Assembly: GCA_905221605.1 (NCBI GenBank)
Contig: CAJNDS010001213.1
Coordinates: 62,001-126,000, forward strand
Length of the DNA stretch: 64,000 bases
Direction: 5' to 3'
From: Symbiodinium natans
Lineage: Eukaryota > Sar > Dinophyceae > Suessiales > Symbiodiniaceae
Shown: one piece after another, positions 11,354 through 25,200 of the stretch
Layout of the letters: every line of letters begins with the position of its first letter
Numbering within the stretch: position 1 is the first letter of the stretch
Position numbers and translations under genes: made by a program
The notes under the pieces: generated by a model
Database searches by the model: none
What the model saw: only the letters and a program-made list of their open reading frames with translations
Told to the model about the DNA's origin: nothing

Positions 11354-11497
11354 GCCGCTTGCGGAACCTGAGCGTTGAGTTGGGAGGCTTGCTAAAAGGT
11401 GCTCGCAGTCAACAGAGTCAATCGGCAATGCAAGCTTCAGGTTGACTAACTCCTTCATGTCATCGGCATCATGCAGATTTGATCCTGTTGTTGGCAT
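11354..11497 (-). CDS. Unrecognised exon, acidic/helical
   Basis: The minus-strand frame contains DADDMKELVNLKLALPIDSV followed by DCEHLLASLPTQ. Its amino-acid usage is balanced and unlike the repeat-derived frames around it. Two further minus-strand pieces just upstream in transcription (about 11525-11610 and 11600-11700) also look coding, with words such as GLSLESLAELTKG and SEGDTVIQHCKVKSASRDD. Together they suggest one split gene of unknown function at about 11.1-11.8 kb. No domain is recognised. Confidence 0.35.
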
Positions 11498-11799
11498 CGG
11501 ACCAAGTTTGAATCAGCATGTTGCAACCCAGAGGATGAAGCCTTTCGTGAGCTCAGCCAGTGACTCAAGGCTTAAGCCATTGTACTGGCTTCCATCCTTA
11601 GAGGAGATGTGATAACCATGGGAAGGTCGTCGCGTGAAGCACTCTTGACCTTGCAATGCTGTATCACGGTATCCCCTTCCGAGGGTCCGCCTCCGGCACA
11701 ACCTTCTGGCGTTTGCCCGGCTGCGACTAAGGACTCGGCAAAGATCGCCATCGTGAGCACCACTGCTCATCACCGTGACGACATGGCCGAACTGTGTTT

Positions 11800-14235
11800 A
11801 GGGTTTAGGGTACTTTCTCGGCTGTCGGGATCTTCCGTTGAAGGCGCTTGTTTCGTCTCAAGGCGTGCAATTTTGCATTGATTTGGGAAGACTGAAAACT
11901 GCAACCCAAACGCCTCAATCGGAGATTCATGACCATGTGCCAAGATGTTTCGAAAATTTGCACCCCGATCTCATGACATGGCCTCAATCCGCGAGCATTT
12001 AGCGCAACATTACATTTTGGACCATGCTTGCATGGACATCTTACATGTTGGAAGCACGCGCAGCTGCGCTAAACGCTGCAGCGCTGTGCGCACATAAATC
12101 TCCAATACGCCTCCGGCGTTCATGGATATAGGTTACAAACAAACTCTGCACAGATTGCTACTGGGCAGGCACCAAGCTTGAGCACACCGGTGCATCACAT
12201 TAAACATGAGATCAGCTCCGCAAGCAGCTGGCAGCTCACGCAAAAGGTCTCCAACGACCGCCCTTCTTTAGGACAGAGTGAGACGAAGAACCTCAGTTGC
12301 TGCAGGTCCTGGTGCAGATATCTGTAAACTCAGTCCAATGCACTCTAAACTCTAGACGATAGACTCTAAACTCAAAATTTCACTCTACTCGCCCAAGTAA
12401 AGGTGCACAAGTCCAAGGAAAAAGCATCTGCGCATCTGCCTTCCCTTCACCGCCCTTTCAGCCGAAGCCAATGGTCGACTCTTAAGTTTACACACAGGGC
12501 CCACGGGTTCCAGCGTCAGGGGAGCCCATGGGCCCGCATTGTGCAGGACGATTTAGGCATGTCGGTCGTCAGGACCAATCGGCAGCCAACACAAGCTTTC
12601 CCTCAATGTCTTGATGCATCAACTGAGGCTTCGACGAATGTGAGCATCAGCACCTCTCGCCAACCTCGGGAAGTCATTGGTGCAGGAAGTCTACTGTTAA
12701 TTACTGTTACGTGTAACTACGGACTGAAAATGACTGAAAACAACCACCGCAACATGCACAAGCGTAAGTCCTCCGCGTCCTGGTCAGGTACGACGCAAAT
12801 TGGGGGCTTCCGCCGTGCTTGCAACGGAAAGATGGCTTTCGCGGTGGCTCGTCGCAGTGACAAACTGTAACACCTAGTGCCTAGTACTTCCAGCCCTTGC
12901 GCCATTCCTTGCGTGCGCCTGGTTTTTGACAGGTTTTGCAAGGATTGTCGGGTAATTTGCTTCAATCATCCAATTCATCCACCTTAGCCTTGCGGCTCCT
13001 GGAGAGCCCCCAGCACGGGAAGACAGTCAGCATGGGAACTCCTTCTTCCTAATAGAATTTTGTGGGGGTAATTAGGGGGCGAGGGAGGGGATTGAATCTT
13101 GGGCGGGAAGAGAATACACGATGCGCACAGCACTCCCAAGCCGCCGACAATCTCTGACTTGTGGCTCTCAATCTCTGCCTCGCTGCTTTCCTGTTCGGAA
13201 GGTTGTCGGTCTAGGGTTTTAACGGGTTTTTCATGGGTGTTAGGGTTCAACTAGCCTAGCTATGAACAAACTGATGAGATGAGATAAGATGAGATGAATT
13301 CTCCTCTTCCATCTCGCTCCGGATTTAAAGTTGCTTCCAACAAGCCTTTGAGCCCCGTGCCTCTCTGGCGGCAAGGCTAGGCAAATCTTGGGAATTAATG
13401 CCCTCCGGCACCTGGCAGCCAGAATTCGGCGTGTGCAAAATAACAGCAAAGAACAGATGTGAGTCATCTGCCAAGCGATCTCACACCAGGTTGTGTGAAA
13501 TTGTCACCATCACAGCTCGGTGTGGGTTTGACCACTCCCCAGCGGCCTTCCAAGTTGGGCTACTTGGCGGAGACAGCAAGCTGCCTGAACACAGACTTCG
13601 GAATCAGTAAGCTCATGCGTGGTGCTGTTGTTGCATGGGTGGACAACTAGCAGTAACTAGCACGAACGAGACAAAGCCACCTGCGTGGAGCATTACAAGT
13701 ATCAGGTGGTTCTCATCAGATCCGGCATTGTCATGGCAAGTTGGAATCCGAGCTGGCGACGCACCACCGTGTTTTTGAATCCTCGAAGATAAGGATTGTA
13801 GTAGGGCTCCTGCCCAAAAGCCCATGTCTTTGTGACACCAACGTTAAGCAAACCGCATTCCTGACACAACTGTTACTCTTGCTTCTGTATTCGCCGACAA
13901 CAGCATCAGCAGCAACAGCAACAACAAGGTTTCAGCCGCAGCCCAAAACACAACCAAACACCGCGGCCATGGCCCGTCAATTGCGATGCTCCCTGGAAAC
14001 TTGGCCCGTCAATTCTGCGGAGCCTACCCAGAGCCTTGGCCTGAATGCTTTTTTGGAAGGCCCATTCTCAACCACCCGGCATGAGCATTCAATCCCAGGC
14101 CAAATCCAGGCTTGCAAAAACCCGTCTCGTTACTCACAGGCGATAGGCCAGGCACTGAACCCTGGCCAATACAGACAACCGTCCCGTCATTCGCGGGCCT
14201 GCCCCCTCTGCTTATTAACCAACAACAATAATAAC
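11800..14235. other. Non-coding stretch with telomere-like words
   Basis: TTTAGGGTTTAGGG occurs at about 11798-11811 and degenerate AGGGTTTTAACGGGTTT words near 13213. A GATGAGATGAGAT microsatellite lies at about 13272-13297. No gene is supported. The long + frame running into the TAC repeat (13741-14322) is an artefact of that repeat. Confidence 0.45.
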
Positions 14236-14240
14236 AACAA

Positions 14241-14241
14241 G

Positions 14242-14315
<74 letters not shown>

Positions 14316-14320
14316 TTACT
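14241..14320. repeat. (TAC)n microsatellite
   Basis: About 26 copies of TAC. It produces a poly-Tyr open frame on the + strand that is not a gene. Confidence 0.95.
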
Positions 14321-14603
14321 AGTGCTGCTGCATCAGGAAAACATCCGTTAAAGAAAATGAGGGCTTCGGCCGTAAGCTGAAGGGAAAAACAAAGCGCGCT
14401 ATGCTAAATTACGAGATCCCGGGTACCCTCACTTTGTGCCCCGGCTGGGAGCTGGTTTTGAATTGCACCTCATCGCTCGGGGCTGAAGCTTCCTCTAAAA
14501 ACGCCAAACCCTGAACCCTCCTGCCCTCAACTACTCTCAGCTTCAATCCTCAACCCTCAAACCCCTGAACCTCAACCCTCAACTTTTCAGAATGCTCTCA
14601 GCT

Positions 14604-14692
14604 CTGCTTCTTCTTCTTCTTCTTCTGCTTCTTCTTCTTCTTCTGTGCTTTTATCGTCCTTCCTTCCTTCCTTCCCTTCCTTCCTTCCTTTG
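14604..14692. repeat. (TTC)n and (TTCC)n microsatellites
   Basis: CTTCTTCTT runs to about 14646 and is followed by CCTTCCTTCCTT to about 14692. Confidence 0.9.
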
Positions 14693-14779
14693 CACTTGGC
14701 CCCCGAAGGGGCCGCCCCAAGGGCCGTGCTCAAGCGATCCAGTCTGTGTGCGAGAATGTGCATGGCTTGGTGGGCGTCC

Positions 14780-14813
14780 TTTTTCTCTCTCTCACTCTCT
14801 CACTCTCACTCTC

Positions 14814-14844
<31 letters not shown>

Positions 14845-14876
14845 CTTCTTCTTCTTCTTCTTCTTCTTCTTCTTCT
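14780..14876. repeat. (TC)n then (TTC)n microsatellite
   Basis: CTCTCTCACTCTCAC-type sequence leads into about 20 copies of TTC. Poly-Lys, poly-Ser and poly-Phe frames arise here on both strands and are not genes. Confidence 0.95.
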
Positions 14877-15544
14877 CCTCGCTTAAGAGCTCTCGCTCTC
14901 TCTCTCTGGCTCTGCCCTGGAATGGTTTCGGGTTTGCGCAGGTCTGGAACCCCAAGCCGGGCCCAAATGGAAGTAAGAAACTGGGGGAGCTCCTTGTTTC
15001 AAATTTCCATATTTGAGCCCCCTGGATTCCTTTATTTGCTGTTGGGCCTCCTGGGCTGGTAGGGTGCTTGTTGGGATGCGTTTGGGCAGGCCTGGAACCC
15101 CAACTCCTGCCAGACTCAAATGGAAACCAAGGCAAAAGAAAATAGGCTCCTGTTTCTGTTTTTATCTTGGGCTTGGTGGGGGTCCCTACCCCACCCAGAC
15201 TCTGCCAGACCTGCACAAACCCTCCAAATTCAATTGCCTCCGAGATAGATGAAGAAATCTAGCCACCTCAGTCTCAATTTAGTTTTGGCTTGGGTCTGCA
15301 ATGAAGAGGTTAAGAAATGAGAGATTCGCGAAGAAATTTAGGGTACCGTTTGTGCAGGGTTGTATTTCTGATGAAAATGCCCTGATCTAGAACTTATCAA
15401 GCCTGGTCTCCGTCTTAGTGCTACTACTGCTACACCACCACAACGACCACAACTCCCGCAAGAACCTCGGCACGGTCATGGGCGACATGGTCCACAAGCA
15501 CTTCTGTCCTCGAAGGCTCGCTTGCCTGGAAGAGTGTTTACCGC

Positions 15545-15730
15545 CTTTTCGGAATGAAAGAGGTCCGAAAGATCTTCGTCGTCCTGCGCGGCCCACAGTT
15601 GCATGTCCCACGCACAAACGCAGGACCGGTAAAAAACACGCCGGACGTCTACGAATGCCGAGAGCAACGCGGAAGAAGGGTCCTCCTCCTCTTCTGTAAA
15701 GTTGCCAGCCACTTCGTTCATGGAGAACAC
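15545..15730 (-). CDS. Unrecognised exon with acidic run
   Basis: The minus-strand frame reads MNEVAGNFTEEEEDPSSALL, then SAFVDVRR, and ends near DDEDLSDLFHSEK. The Glu run and an even residue mix make it look like real coding sequence, possibly joined with an intron near the VDVRR-VF point. No domain is recognised. It is probably part of the same split gene as the exon near 16.3 kb. Confidence 0.35.
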
Positions 15731-16249
15731 GAATTCTCGGCCGTAAACCCTGTGAGCGCAACTTCACCAGGAAGAGTGGCAGACTGCAGCTACATCCTGT
15801 ATAGTATGCTATTGAGCAAACTCTGCCGGGGTGGCTTCAAGAGCTCCATATCAGCGCTGAAAGACTGCGCGACATCGTGGAACCTCAGCTAGGAATTGGG
15901 ATCATGCTGGACAATGGAATCCATGCGAAAGCTGCGGATTCCTGCGACGATTTGCGACTCTGTGAGTAGCTTGACTTGCAGTACTCGCGCTCAGTCGAAA
16001 CCACATGCACAACTTGGGCAAAGGTCACCACTGCTTGGCATCCATGGCGATGACTGTTGACTCATTGCGCGCATACATCCTCTGAGCTGTCTGCAAGAGA
16101 TCACAAACGGATCTGTATGAAGCAGTCCCTCGCTCTTCAGTTTGCCATGCTTTCCCAGTGATTACATGCCAGTCCTCCCTTGATGAACCCAAGGAGTCCA
16201 GAGGACTGCCTGCTCAGAATCAGAGCCGAAGTGCAAGGACAGAGTTAGA

Positions 16250-16440
16250 CCTCGCTCTTGCCCAGCCTCGCAGAAACACATTTTCTTGTTGATGATGTGG
16301 GGCAATGTCTCCTTTCGCTTCGTATGCAAAGGCAACGCACTTCGGAATCATTCCACGCTGCGACTCTGATCTAGCGAACTGTTCAGCTGCCAAGATTTCG
16401 CTCAGAACCTCCTCTCGATGCACCTCTTCAATCCCCTTGG
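16250..16440 (-). CDS. Unrecognised exon, helical
   Basis: The minus-strand frame contains HREEVLSEILAAEQFARSES followed by QRGMIPKCVAFAYEAKG and HHQQENVFL. This is one of the most protein-like unassigned stretches in the window. It starts and ends without a clear initiator or stop, so it is an internal exon of an unknown gene. A less convincing piece follows at 16579-16700 on the same strand. Confidence 0.4.
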
Positions 16441-19400
16441 TCGGATGCCTTCGAAAAGAAATACTCCAACACGCCCACGGTCACAAAGTACCTCTCGACT
16501 TGGCTGCACGAAAACATGCTAACAATTGCATGTAAGTATTTCGGTAATGGTACATGCAGCAAATAGTGAAGGCTTGCATCAGCTCCAGGCACGCTGTTTC
16601 AAAAGAAGCCCCATCAACACACTGACATACACGAAAACGAAATCACCCTCGAGCACATCTAAGCTCAACGCATCGCGCTGCAGACCTGCCCTGGGCCGAA
16701 GATCATCTCTCCCTTGTCCAGGACAGACTCCTTCAGTGGGTACACACGACGACTGTTGGTGGTAGGTGCACACTCATGATGGAGTCGGGATGTAGTGACC
16801 AATAGCCCTTCATGTTGACTCTACGCTTCCGACTCTCCACTGTCAAATCCCTGCGAGCAGGGCGTCAAAGCCGCTTGAGCCGCTGAAAGATGTGTGCCTT
16901 GAGGGCGTTCGAGCAGATCTTCTGCATCAAGCCGACACTGTTGTCACCTCATGCCACGCAGATGCGTAGAGCTATAATGAATATAGAGATACAGTCTGCT
17001 CTCCTCGGCTGCAGCAGGCAACGTGCATCAGATGCCCCATGAAACTCAAGATTTTGATACTTCCTGATTGTTTCTTCCAAAGACATGACTTGCACGTTGG
17101 TTCGATCTGCGTCTAAGCTCTTGGCTCAGGGACTGAAAGAGGGGATGGATCTCAGCTGTGCATCCCTATCACCAACACAACCAGACAGAGCTGCAATTCA
17201 AGCTCACAGCATGCCCCTCTCTGCAAAACAACCGCAGGCATGAGGTCGGAGCAACCAAGTGCTTTTCGTAGATCTCCAGATTGACTTCCTCAACACACCG
17301 GCAGCAACTGCACACCACTATGAGTTGCCTCCGCACGAGGAAGTACCGGCTCCCTTCACCACACTCCCCGAAAGCCAGGCTCCTTGGTCAACATCTGTGG
17401 AAGCATGGCCATGATCTTGACCTCGCTCAACTTGTGGGCTATGCCGTCTACATAATTATTGCACACGTCGCTTCCTACTGACTCCTACCCAGTAGCAACT
17501 TCTATGTATGCATGCATGCCAACATGGACGCATAAACATGTACGGACACAAAAAAGTTGTCCTTAAATACCTTTTGCATTTTCTTGGGCCCTGATTGTCA
17601 GCGTGCAGTTCCGTTTAAGCACCAAACCCTTTGCCAGTACCCCAGTCGTAGGATTTGACAAACGACACCGGCTGCACTACTCCGGTCGGACCCGGAACCC
17701 TGAACTTGAAGTTCAAAATCAACGTCCGCAAGCCAATAGCAACCACTTTGTGAAGCAAACATGCTCGTGCATCTGGGATCGCCAAAATCATTAAAATCAC
17801 TTCCGAAGCTGTATCCTGTCAGCCGCGCCGTTGCAATCAAATACGAGCAGAAAGCTCGCTCTGACTCTAGTGTGTGAGATAGATGCACGCTTGTCTCTTC
17901 GGCTATGGGCATCTACCAGCCAGGTACCAAAAGCAAGGCGTTGCATGTCTGACTTCCAGCTCCTCCTCCCGGCTTAATGGGCAATGCGCAGACAACATCG
18001 CGACGCATACCACGTCCGACGCCTGTAGACTGAGCCGCGCCGATCCGAGAACGCGAGTTATTTGACAACCCAACCTGCGTGCTCCTGGGCACGAGCACGG
18101 ACCGAACTTGGATGTTTAGCATTTGCTTAGCTTCGTGCACACGTTCTCCATGCGAAGGGGTAGTCTCAGTAGTCTCTGCGAACTGCTGCTGCAAGTGCTA
18201 CCCCACTTTGCTGCACTCTTGCCGCGCGTAGACACAATCAAACGTGCACCCACATAGCCGATAACAGGTCCATAGTGGACTGAACTATGAACGTAGATAA
18301 TCCTTAAGACTTCTTGATGCTTACAGAGCGAAGCCGGAATGCGTAGCATGTCCCATATGGTTTATCAGAGTGCCCTAGGGCTACCTGATACCCATCAGCA
18401 CTGGCTTACCATGAGAAATAGTCTCGCAGTGCTGAACGATGACATTTTGCTTCTGCAAATTTCACAGAAAAAGTTGGGCACCCAACAGATTGACAAAGAA
18501 TGGATACACTTCCGTGCGGCAGATACAGACACACGCATCTCATGCGCACCAGGCCAGTGGATAAGAACATGCACGATTTGCTGTCCAGGAGTTGACACAG
18601 GCCCAAGGGAGATGCCTGCCCCACGTCCACCTTCTGGTACTTGGGTTTGACAATCGACTCCGTGTATCTCAAGACCCTGCCAGGGCATTAAGATTGCAGC
18701 AAAAACTGTACCCCGTTTTGCCTAATCTGCCAATCTCGCAGCAGTGGCTTCCTTCAGCCCGCGATGTGCTATGCTTCAACTGTCGCACCTGCTCGTAAGT
18801 TGGGCAGAGATCTTCTGCTCGCGGAAGTAGCGACGCAAAGTCCAAATCTGGTGCTTGTAGACCCTGCAAACGCGAAGAACTTGAGATCGGGGCCACGAAA
18901 GCTAGGCCATGATTTACCGTCGTGCGCCAGGTTATGCACGACTCTTGGGTGGTTGGGGGGGGAGGGGGGTCCATTTCGGGTTGCTGCAGCTCAACCCGAT
19001 CTTGTGGTTCAGCATGGTCAATGAACATAGTGAACAAGTCTGAGATTTTTTTCCAGCACATCATGCTTTTGCTATGTCACCGTAGTTCCGTCAGCAGCAC
19101 TTGGGATCTGACGCATTGATGTCTTTGAGGTTGTTGGTCGCCGCAGTGATGGAGCTCACTGTAGAAGAGAAGACCACCATTCCAAGAACCAGCACCTTAA
19201 TCTGGTGCATCGTTGCAGGTGTCTTTGTCGGCCCTTAACCCTAAACTTGAACCCGAATTGCCCGAAACCATCCAACCTCGAGAGCGAACTGAAGCTAGGC
19301 TGGCGGCAATCACGCTGTATAGGCGCTCGATGCCTCCGAATCACCGCAACTAAAATAGATTCTATCGACCACGCACGTGCCCAGTGACTTGCTTCTACAT

Positions 19401-21965
19401 AAAATTACTGATTCAATGTGTTGTGATTGCGGTATGAACCTTAATTGGTTGTTGCAGTACAATTTTCTAAAGTGGTGCGACTCATGCGTTTCCCTTGACC
19501 ACTGTTCCGAACCACTCCGTCCGAGCAGAAGTCCCTGGTGCTTTGGCTCAAATCAAAACCACCATGGGTGTTTGTCGTGGGCACTCCGACTTTGAGTCGC
19601 AGCAAGCAGAGCAGATTCGAGAAAGAATTGAGGAGGTTACTTCAAGCATGTTCAATAAAGCAGGGGGGGGACAATATTGATTCCATCAATAATACATTTG
19701 GGGTACACCTGAAGATTATACTTGATTATACAAGCTCTTGAGCTAAAGATCGCGATTTGGGCATGAGCCCGGAACCATTTCTTCTTTTCGGGAATCCCGG
19801 CCAGATTTCGGTTTTTTAATCTCCATAACCTCAATTTTAACTCATCTTCAATCTTAAATTATCTTTGGGCGACACTGAGAGATTTTGAAATGCAGATATT
19901 CTAAAGAACATGTTTTATTTCTTCTTTTGGATAACTACATGGGAGGCTTGTGCAGAATTATGGAGATAGAATTTTGTGGATCAGAAAGAATCTAAGAAAA
20001 AGAAGTATTGAATATCGAAATATAAACCATTTTTGGGGAACATTTTTTTCGGAAATTATTTCTGAAAAGGCTTTTTGGCGAGTATTTATTGGCGATTTAT
20101 TTGAAGAATTGAGGAAGGATGAAGGACACTTCCGGGAAGTCCCGTTTAAATTCTACAAATGTATACTTTTGCTGAAAATGGGGACAAAAGGGTTGCTCAC
20201 TTTGTTCTCTAAGTTTTCTGTCCAGTATCAGCAGAAACCTCCTGGCTGCAAACAAGTGAATGGGACTTCCCTGACAATGACTGTGTTTTCCGATGTTTTC
20301 CAAACTGCTTCATGCAGAAAATGATTTTGGCAAGTAGCATTTTGGGGTGCGCAGTTGTTTTCTTTGGCGCGGAAAGAATTGGCCACGGACAAATACGTTT
20401 GACCGCAGCGAATTTTCCGTCCTGGTGAATGAAGAACATGATCGGGGGTCAGCCTGAGTGGATTTCCATTTTAGAAAATTGCGGGAAGCATGTATCCGGC
20501 TGGTGGAGTAGCGCCCGCCGTGGCCTGCAGCGTCGAGACCCTAGCCCTTGGTTTTGTAAGAGGCTCCCCCAAGAAAGGAACTGCAGGTAAACCTGTGCTG
20601 CTAGAATTTTTGATCCTCAAGTATAGGGTTCGAGGGGCTTTCAGGTTCTGCCTCGGGTCCTGAATTTTGGCGGGATTTAACTCCGCCAGGCCTTGTTTCC
20701 GGAATCAGCAACGGGTGTGTGTCCGGAAACGCAATGCGAAAACAGGAATTTTGCATGCAACTATTCGGATGTTTCGGACATTGGGTAGCCTGCTCCAAGT
20801 TACTTTGCCGACCCACTGGATGCAGCAGCTGAGGAGAAGCTGTGATACCAAAAAACGAGAAAATGATAATGATTCATCGCGGGCCCTTCTTAGCAACCCG
20901 GTCAATCCGAGGAGATGGAAGCCTGCGGAAATCTGCCGACACGACTTCCATTGAGGCCCTCACTGTTAACGGGTTGCACGTTCATCGACCCGGGCGTGAA
21001 CCTTAAAACCAGACTGAATGCTCACCAAGGTAGGAATGAGTCAGGGGCGGCCCGTCGTGACGCCTTTAGATGCTGTGTGTTGGAGCGAGAGGTCAAAATG
21101 CAGCAGCGGCACTGCGTGATTGACCAGTGCAGAGAAGTCAAGTACCTCCACGGAAGGACGAGATTCTGGTGTTTCGCACGGCTTTGGCAGCCTGGGTTAT
21201 ATTCAACAGTCTGAATCTAGTTGTGCGCTTGCCAACTTTTAATCTACCGTGCATGAAATTCTGGTCACTTGTACATCAACTCCTCCTGCTGGAAGCCGTT
21301 GGCAGTCACCCACGACCCCTGCGCAGCTAAGACAGCTCACTATCGTGTTCTGCTGATCTGGAGCGGCGTTTAGGAGTTGTGGACAGTGCATTCCCAAGAC
21401 TTGTTGTAAAGATTGCAGAGCTTGCGGTGGGGGCAGAGACGGCCTACAGAGCTCTGCCTAACAATGGAAATATGAAGATACTTTAGACACTTTCTGCAGG
21501 GTGCAGTTGTGTACGATGGCAGCATAAACCGTAGCTGGTGAACGTTCATCCAGGTCCGTCATCAGCTGCATCACTAGATCTACCCAACTACACTCAGGTG
21601 CTTGATTGCCAGTGACAAGCAGTAGCGTTGACTTGAGCTGGTTTGTTAAGCCGGTATTGACGCTGATGTCGTGATGTGGCGCATGTTGAATGCATGTTTG
21701 GTGTGTGCGCTGTATGCTGTATTTGAGTATGAGAGTAGAGTTTCAGAACATCAAGCTCGCAGTCTTCCAAGCACAAAGCTTCCGGTGTCAAGACTTGCTC
21801 TCCCGTCCTCGATGCTATTGAGCATCTCCATGCCAATGGCGTACCAGCCACACCCAATGAAGTGTGATCTCAGCAGAGCTAAAGCTCCATGATCTCCACG
21901 GCTACAAGCGCGCAGCCAATTTCCGCCATGCTATTGGTACATAGCATGTGGCATTACCAACACCC
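16441..21965. other. Gene-poor stretch
   Basis: There is no assignable gene. Fragments with some protein character are seen near 17.62-17.8 kb and 18.8-18.95 kb (both minus) but are too weak to call. The sequence at 19840-20170 is notably richer in A+T than its flanks. G runs occur at 18955-18967 and at about 19663. Confidence 0.4.
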
Positions 21966-21968
21966 TCA

Positions 21969-22196
21969 TGAGAGATGCTCATCAGTTGCGCATGCTTCTT
22001 CCAACTCCGATGCAATCCTCACTTGCAGCATATCCTGCCAGATGAACGATGCTTCCACATATTCTGGCCGAGGAGCAAAAGCAGGATCCACACCATGTTC
22101 CTCACAGAGGGCGGAGAGTCTGCAACGGACGTTTCGAACTGTACGCAGCTCAGCAAATGTCGCCTGAACCCAGTGTGACAGCTTGGGCCCTGGCAT
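21969..22196 (-). CDS. Unrecognised exon, helical
   Basis: The minus-strand frame contains KLSHWVQATFAELRTVRNVR, then RLSALCEEHGVDPAF and QDMLQVRIASELEEA. It is charged and amphipathic with even codon use, as expected of an exon. A second possible exon on the same strand lies at about 21740-21857, where two frames are equally plausible. No family is recognised. Confidence 0.4.
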
Positions 22197-22299
22197 GATG
22201 AGTTTTTGGACAATGGAGAAATATTGCAGATTTATGAACCTGGACGAATGGAACGGGCTGCTGACTGCTGGGTAAGAACTGAATTCCTGCAAGCGGCGT

Positions 22300-25200
22300 T
22301 CGACAGACTACTCGTGCTATGGTCCCGGCTCGTCAAACTGGTGAAGGGCCTGCAAGACTGAGATGGAGTCCGAGAAGCCGGCGTAACGGAAACCAGCGGG
22401 GTGTGAAGGAAACCATGGGCAAAAAACACGTAACAGAAACTTCAGAAATCAACCGGGGACATGTAACCGAAACCAGACTGGGGCGTCACAGAAGGGTTCA
22501 ACCTACTTTAGGCTTTAGAGCTTTTGGGTTTTGGGCTGTAGGGCCTAAAGGCTCAGGGTTTGGGTTTGAAGCTTGGGCTTCAGGGATTTTGATTTGAGGT
22601 TTCTGTTGCGGGACGTGTCTTGGTTGTCGATACCGGCTTCGCTAGTTTCCGCTACGCCCGCATCTGGTCTTCGCTTCACTTTTCCTGGTCTCTGTTGCGG
22701 TTGTTACATTGCCGAGGGCTTTGTTTCGAATCTGCTATGCGGTTGAGATGGTTTGGGGTTTAGTTTCTCGGCTTGATCCACAGTGTGAGCTATGAGGCCG
22801 GGGCCGTGAGCATGTGGAATTCAAGCAGTGGAAGAATCAGAAGTTATGCATACTACTTGTAAGCCAGCGCATCAAGGAAGCAATAGGTAGTGCTCATTCG
22901 CAGACCACCCCATTCTCTGCTTCTTCGAGAATGGAATGCATTCACCTCGCAAAGCTGCTCCCGGCCTCCTGAAACTTTCGCAGGCGCAGCAATCGCATAA
23001 CCCTCATGATCCTGTGAGGAGCTGTCAACAGCAATTCAAACAGCAATGCAAGACGTGCTGACGGAAACGTCACTTTCTTCCATGTCGGCGTGTCAGCTAT
23101 GACAAAGGTCGCAGGACAACTGCCAAGAAGCCGACTCGCCGGAAGCAAGTGCTTGTACAATGCGCTACGAGCAGAAGCGAGAAGAGTTTCTAGGTGGGCG
23201 GTCCTCATATATCGAACGGATTTGCCAATGCGCGCGAAGCCTGTACAAAGCCAAGCGGAATGTGAACACAAGAAGTTCCACGTCCAAATCAGGCAACGCA
23301 GCTCTGGTTGCTACAAGCAACGGGCCATGACTGGCCTGCTGGGTTCGGCCCCGTGTCGTCGAGCTGAGAACTTAGGGCTGTACCCAGCCTGGTTCGCAGC
23401 ACAAGAATGCCGACTGGCCTGATGAATCATGAACTTGTTCAATCAAAACTGGGTATAGCCGGGGGCTCTGACATGATCCAATCAACCACGATGACGACGA
23501 GATCCGGGAGCATCCAAGTCCTGAATCAGGCAACCACATGTCGAGCCGGGAATGGTGTGATCTTCTGCAGCTGTTTGCACCTTGAGCTTGGCGTTAGGAA
23601 AGTCATGTAGGCACGTTGCAGTGCAACTTTGATGCACAGAACATTGCACTGCTCTCGCTTCCAAGGCCTGGCGTAGCGCCCCACCGTCTGGGCAGGGAGA
23701 GACGCATTGAAGCAGAACGATCAAAATGAAGCAACATATTCTATATCACATGCTCAGCACAGCCTCCACAATTTGATGCCATGAGCTTCCAATGAGCAGG
23801 CGCAGCACTAGACACAGGATGTTTAAAGTTTAAATGCCCCTACCATTCGACAAGCAGGTGTTGACGGCATGTTTCATGAAAGAGCCAAGGTTTTCTACAA
23901 ACACAAGCATGCCTTGGACAATCGTGCTTCCACGACCCCATCCGGAGTGTCGTACCTGCCATGCGGCTCACATGGATTTTACCGCGTTCGCCCAAGCACA
24001 TACAATGTATAGGCGGCGGTGTATCTGGATGGTTCGGTGAAATCATGGAGGCGACACCCCACGAAGAAGGATAGGCAAAAGTCAGCCGTCCAGAAAGAAG
24101 CCTCATGAACTAAGGATGCGCACATGGACAGGACTGTCCGCCGGCCAAAGCGATTGACATGCACAAAGGCTTGCCCCCCCCCGTCTTCATGCAGTCACAC
24201 ACATCCGAATTCCCAACTCCAAACTGCAAGGCAGGCGTGCCGCCGTTCCACATCCGATGATGTACTGGACTTTGCTACTCAAGCCAATGCCGGTCGCCTC
24301 ACTGATTGGATTTACTAAGAAACGCTAACGTCGAAGGCAACCGAGCGGAGGTGTCAGTTTCCTAGTCGCAAGTACAACTGTGCCATTTGCTCGACATAGT
24401 AGCCATCTCAGCCGAGCCAACGACAGCAACAAAACGAGAGGGAACCTGTGTTCCTCATGTCTCACATGTCTCCTCATTAATCATTAGCATGTAGTTCCAT
24501 TGTAGGCATCCATATCATCCATGGTGCAACCACAGAAGCGCATAGGGAAGCTTCACGCGACCCAAATGAAGCCAAGCCTGAAAGCCTAATCACGGACTTC
24601 AGGCATTGCCAGGTCCCGCGCCGCAACGAGATTCGGAATGATGAAGAGGTGCCTCAGAAAGAACACATGTTTGAGTCCCCAGACACGCTTGCTAGCAGGT
24701 GCAGAAGTCCCTTGGTCTGCCACTCGATGTTGAAGGCCGACAGTGGGAAGCTGACCTCAACGACTTGGCGACGTGGCCACACATCTCATGAAAGCGCGCC
24801 ACGCTGCTCAGTTAGGATCACATCTTCGTGCCGATTTTTGCCAGATTCACACTTCGCCGATCGTCAAAATCTGTTACAGCCCTCAGCTTCCATTCAGAAT
24901 ACCCTGACCCTACTTCCTGCATGGCAACGGGCAGTCACCCACACTACCGGATATTTAGCGGGCCTCAACCGCTCCCACATCCAGGCAGGTGGACCGGGAA
25001 ACACCAAAGATGAAGGTCCGCCACAATCCGCGAGTCTCACCGCCACAGAAAGACAGCCAGGTTGTAGGCAACGACTGAAGTTGAAAGCAGGCTCTCCACA
25101 TGCCGGCAGGCATGCAGTGCCGGCAATGTGGAGATACATTTTCGAGCTGCAAAGACACAGGTTTCACTTCAATGGCAAGCAATGGCCAGACATGCGTATG

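Noticed and set aside
13741-14322. 193-codon + frame ending in poly-Tyr
   Set aside because: The end is the TAC microsatellite, and the upstream part has no motif and is antisense to supported genes.
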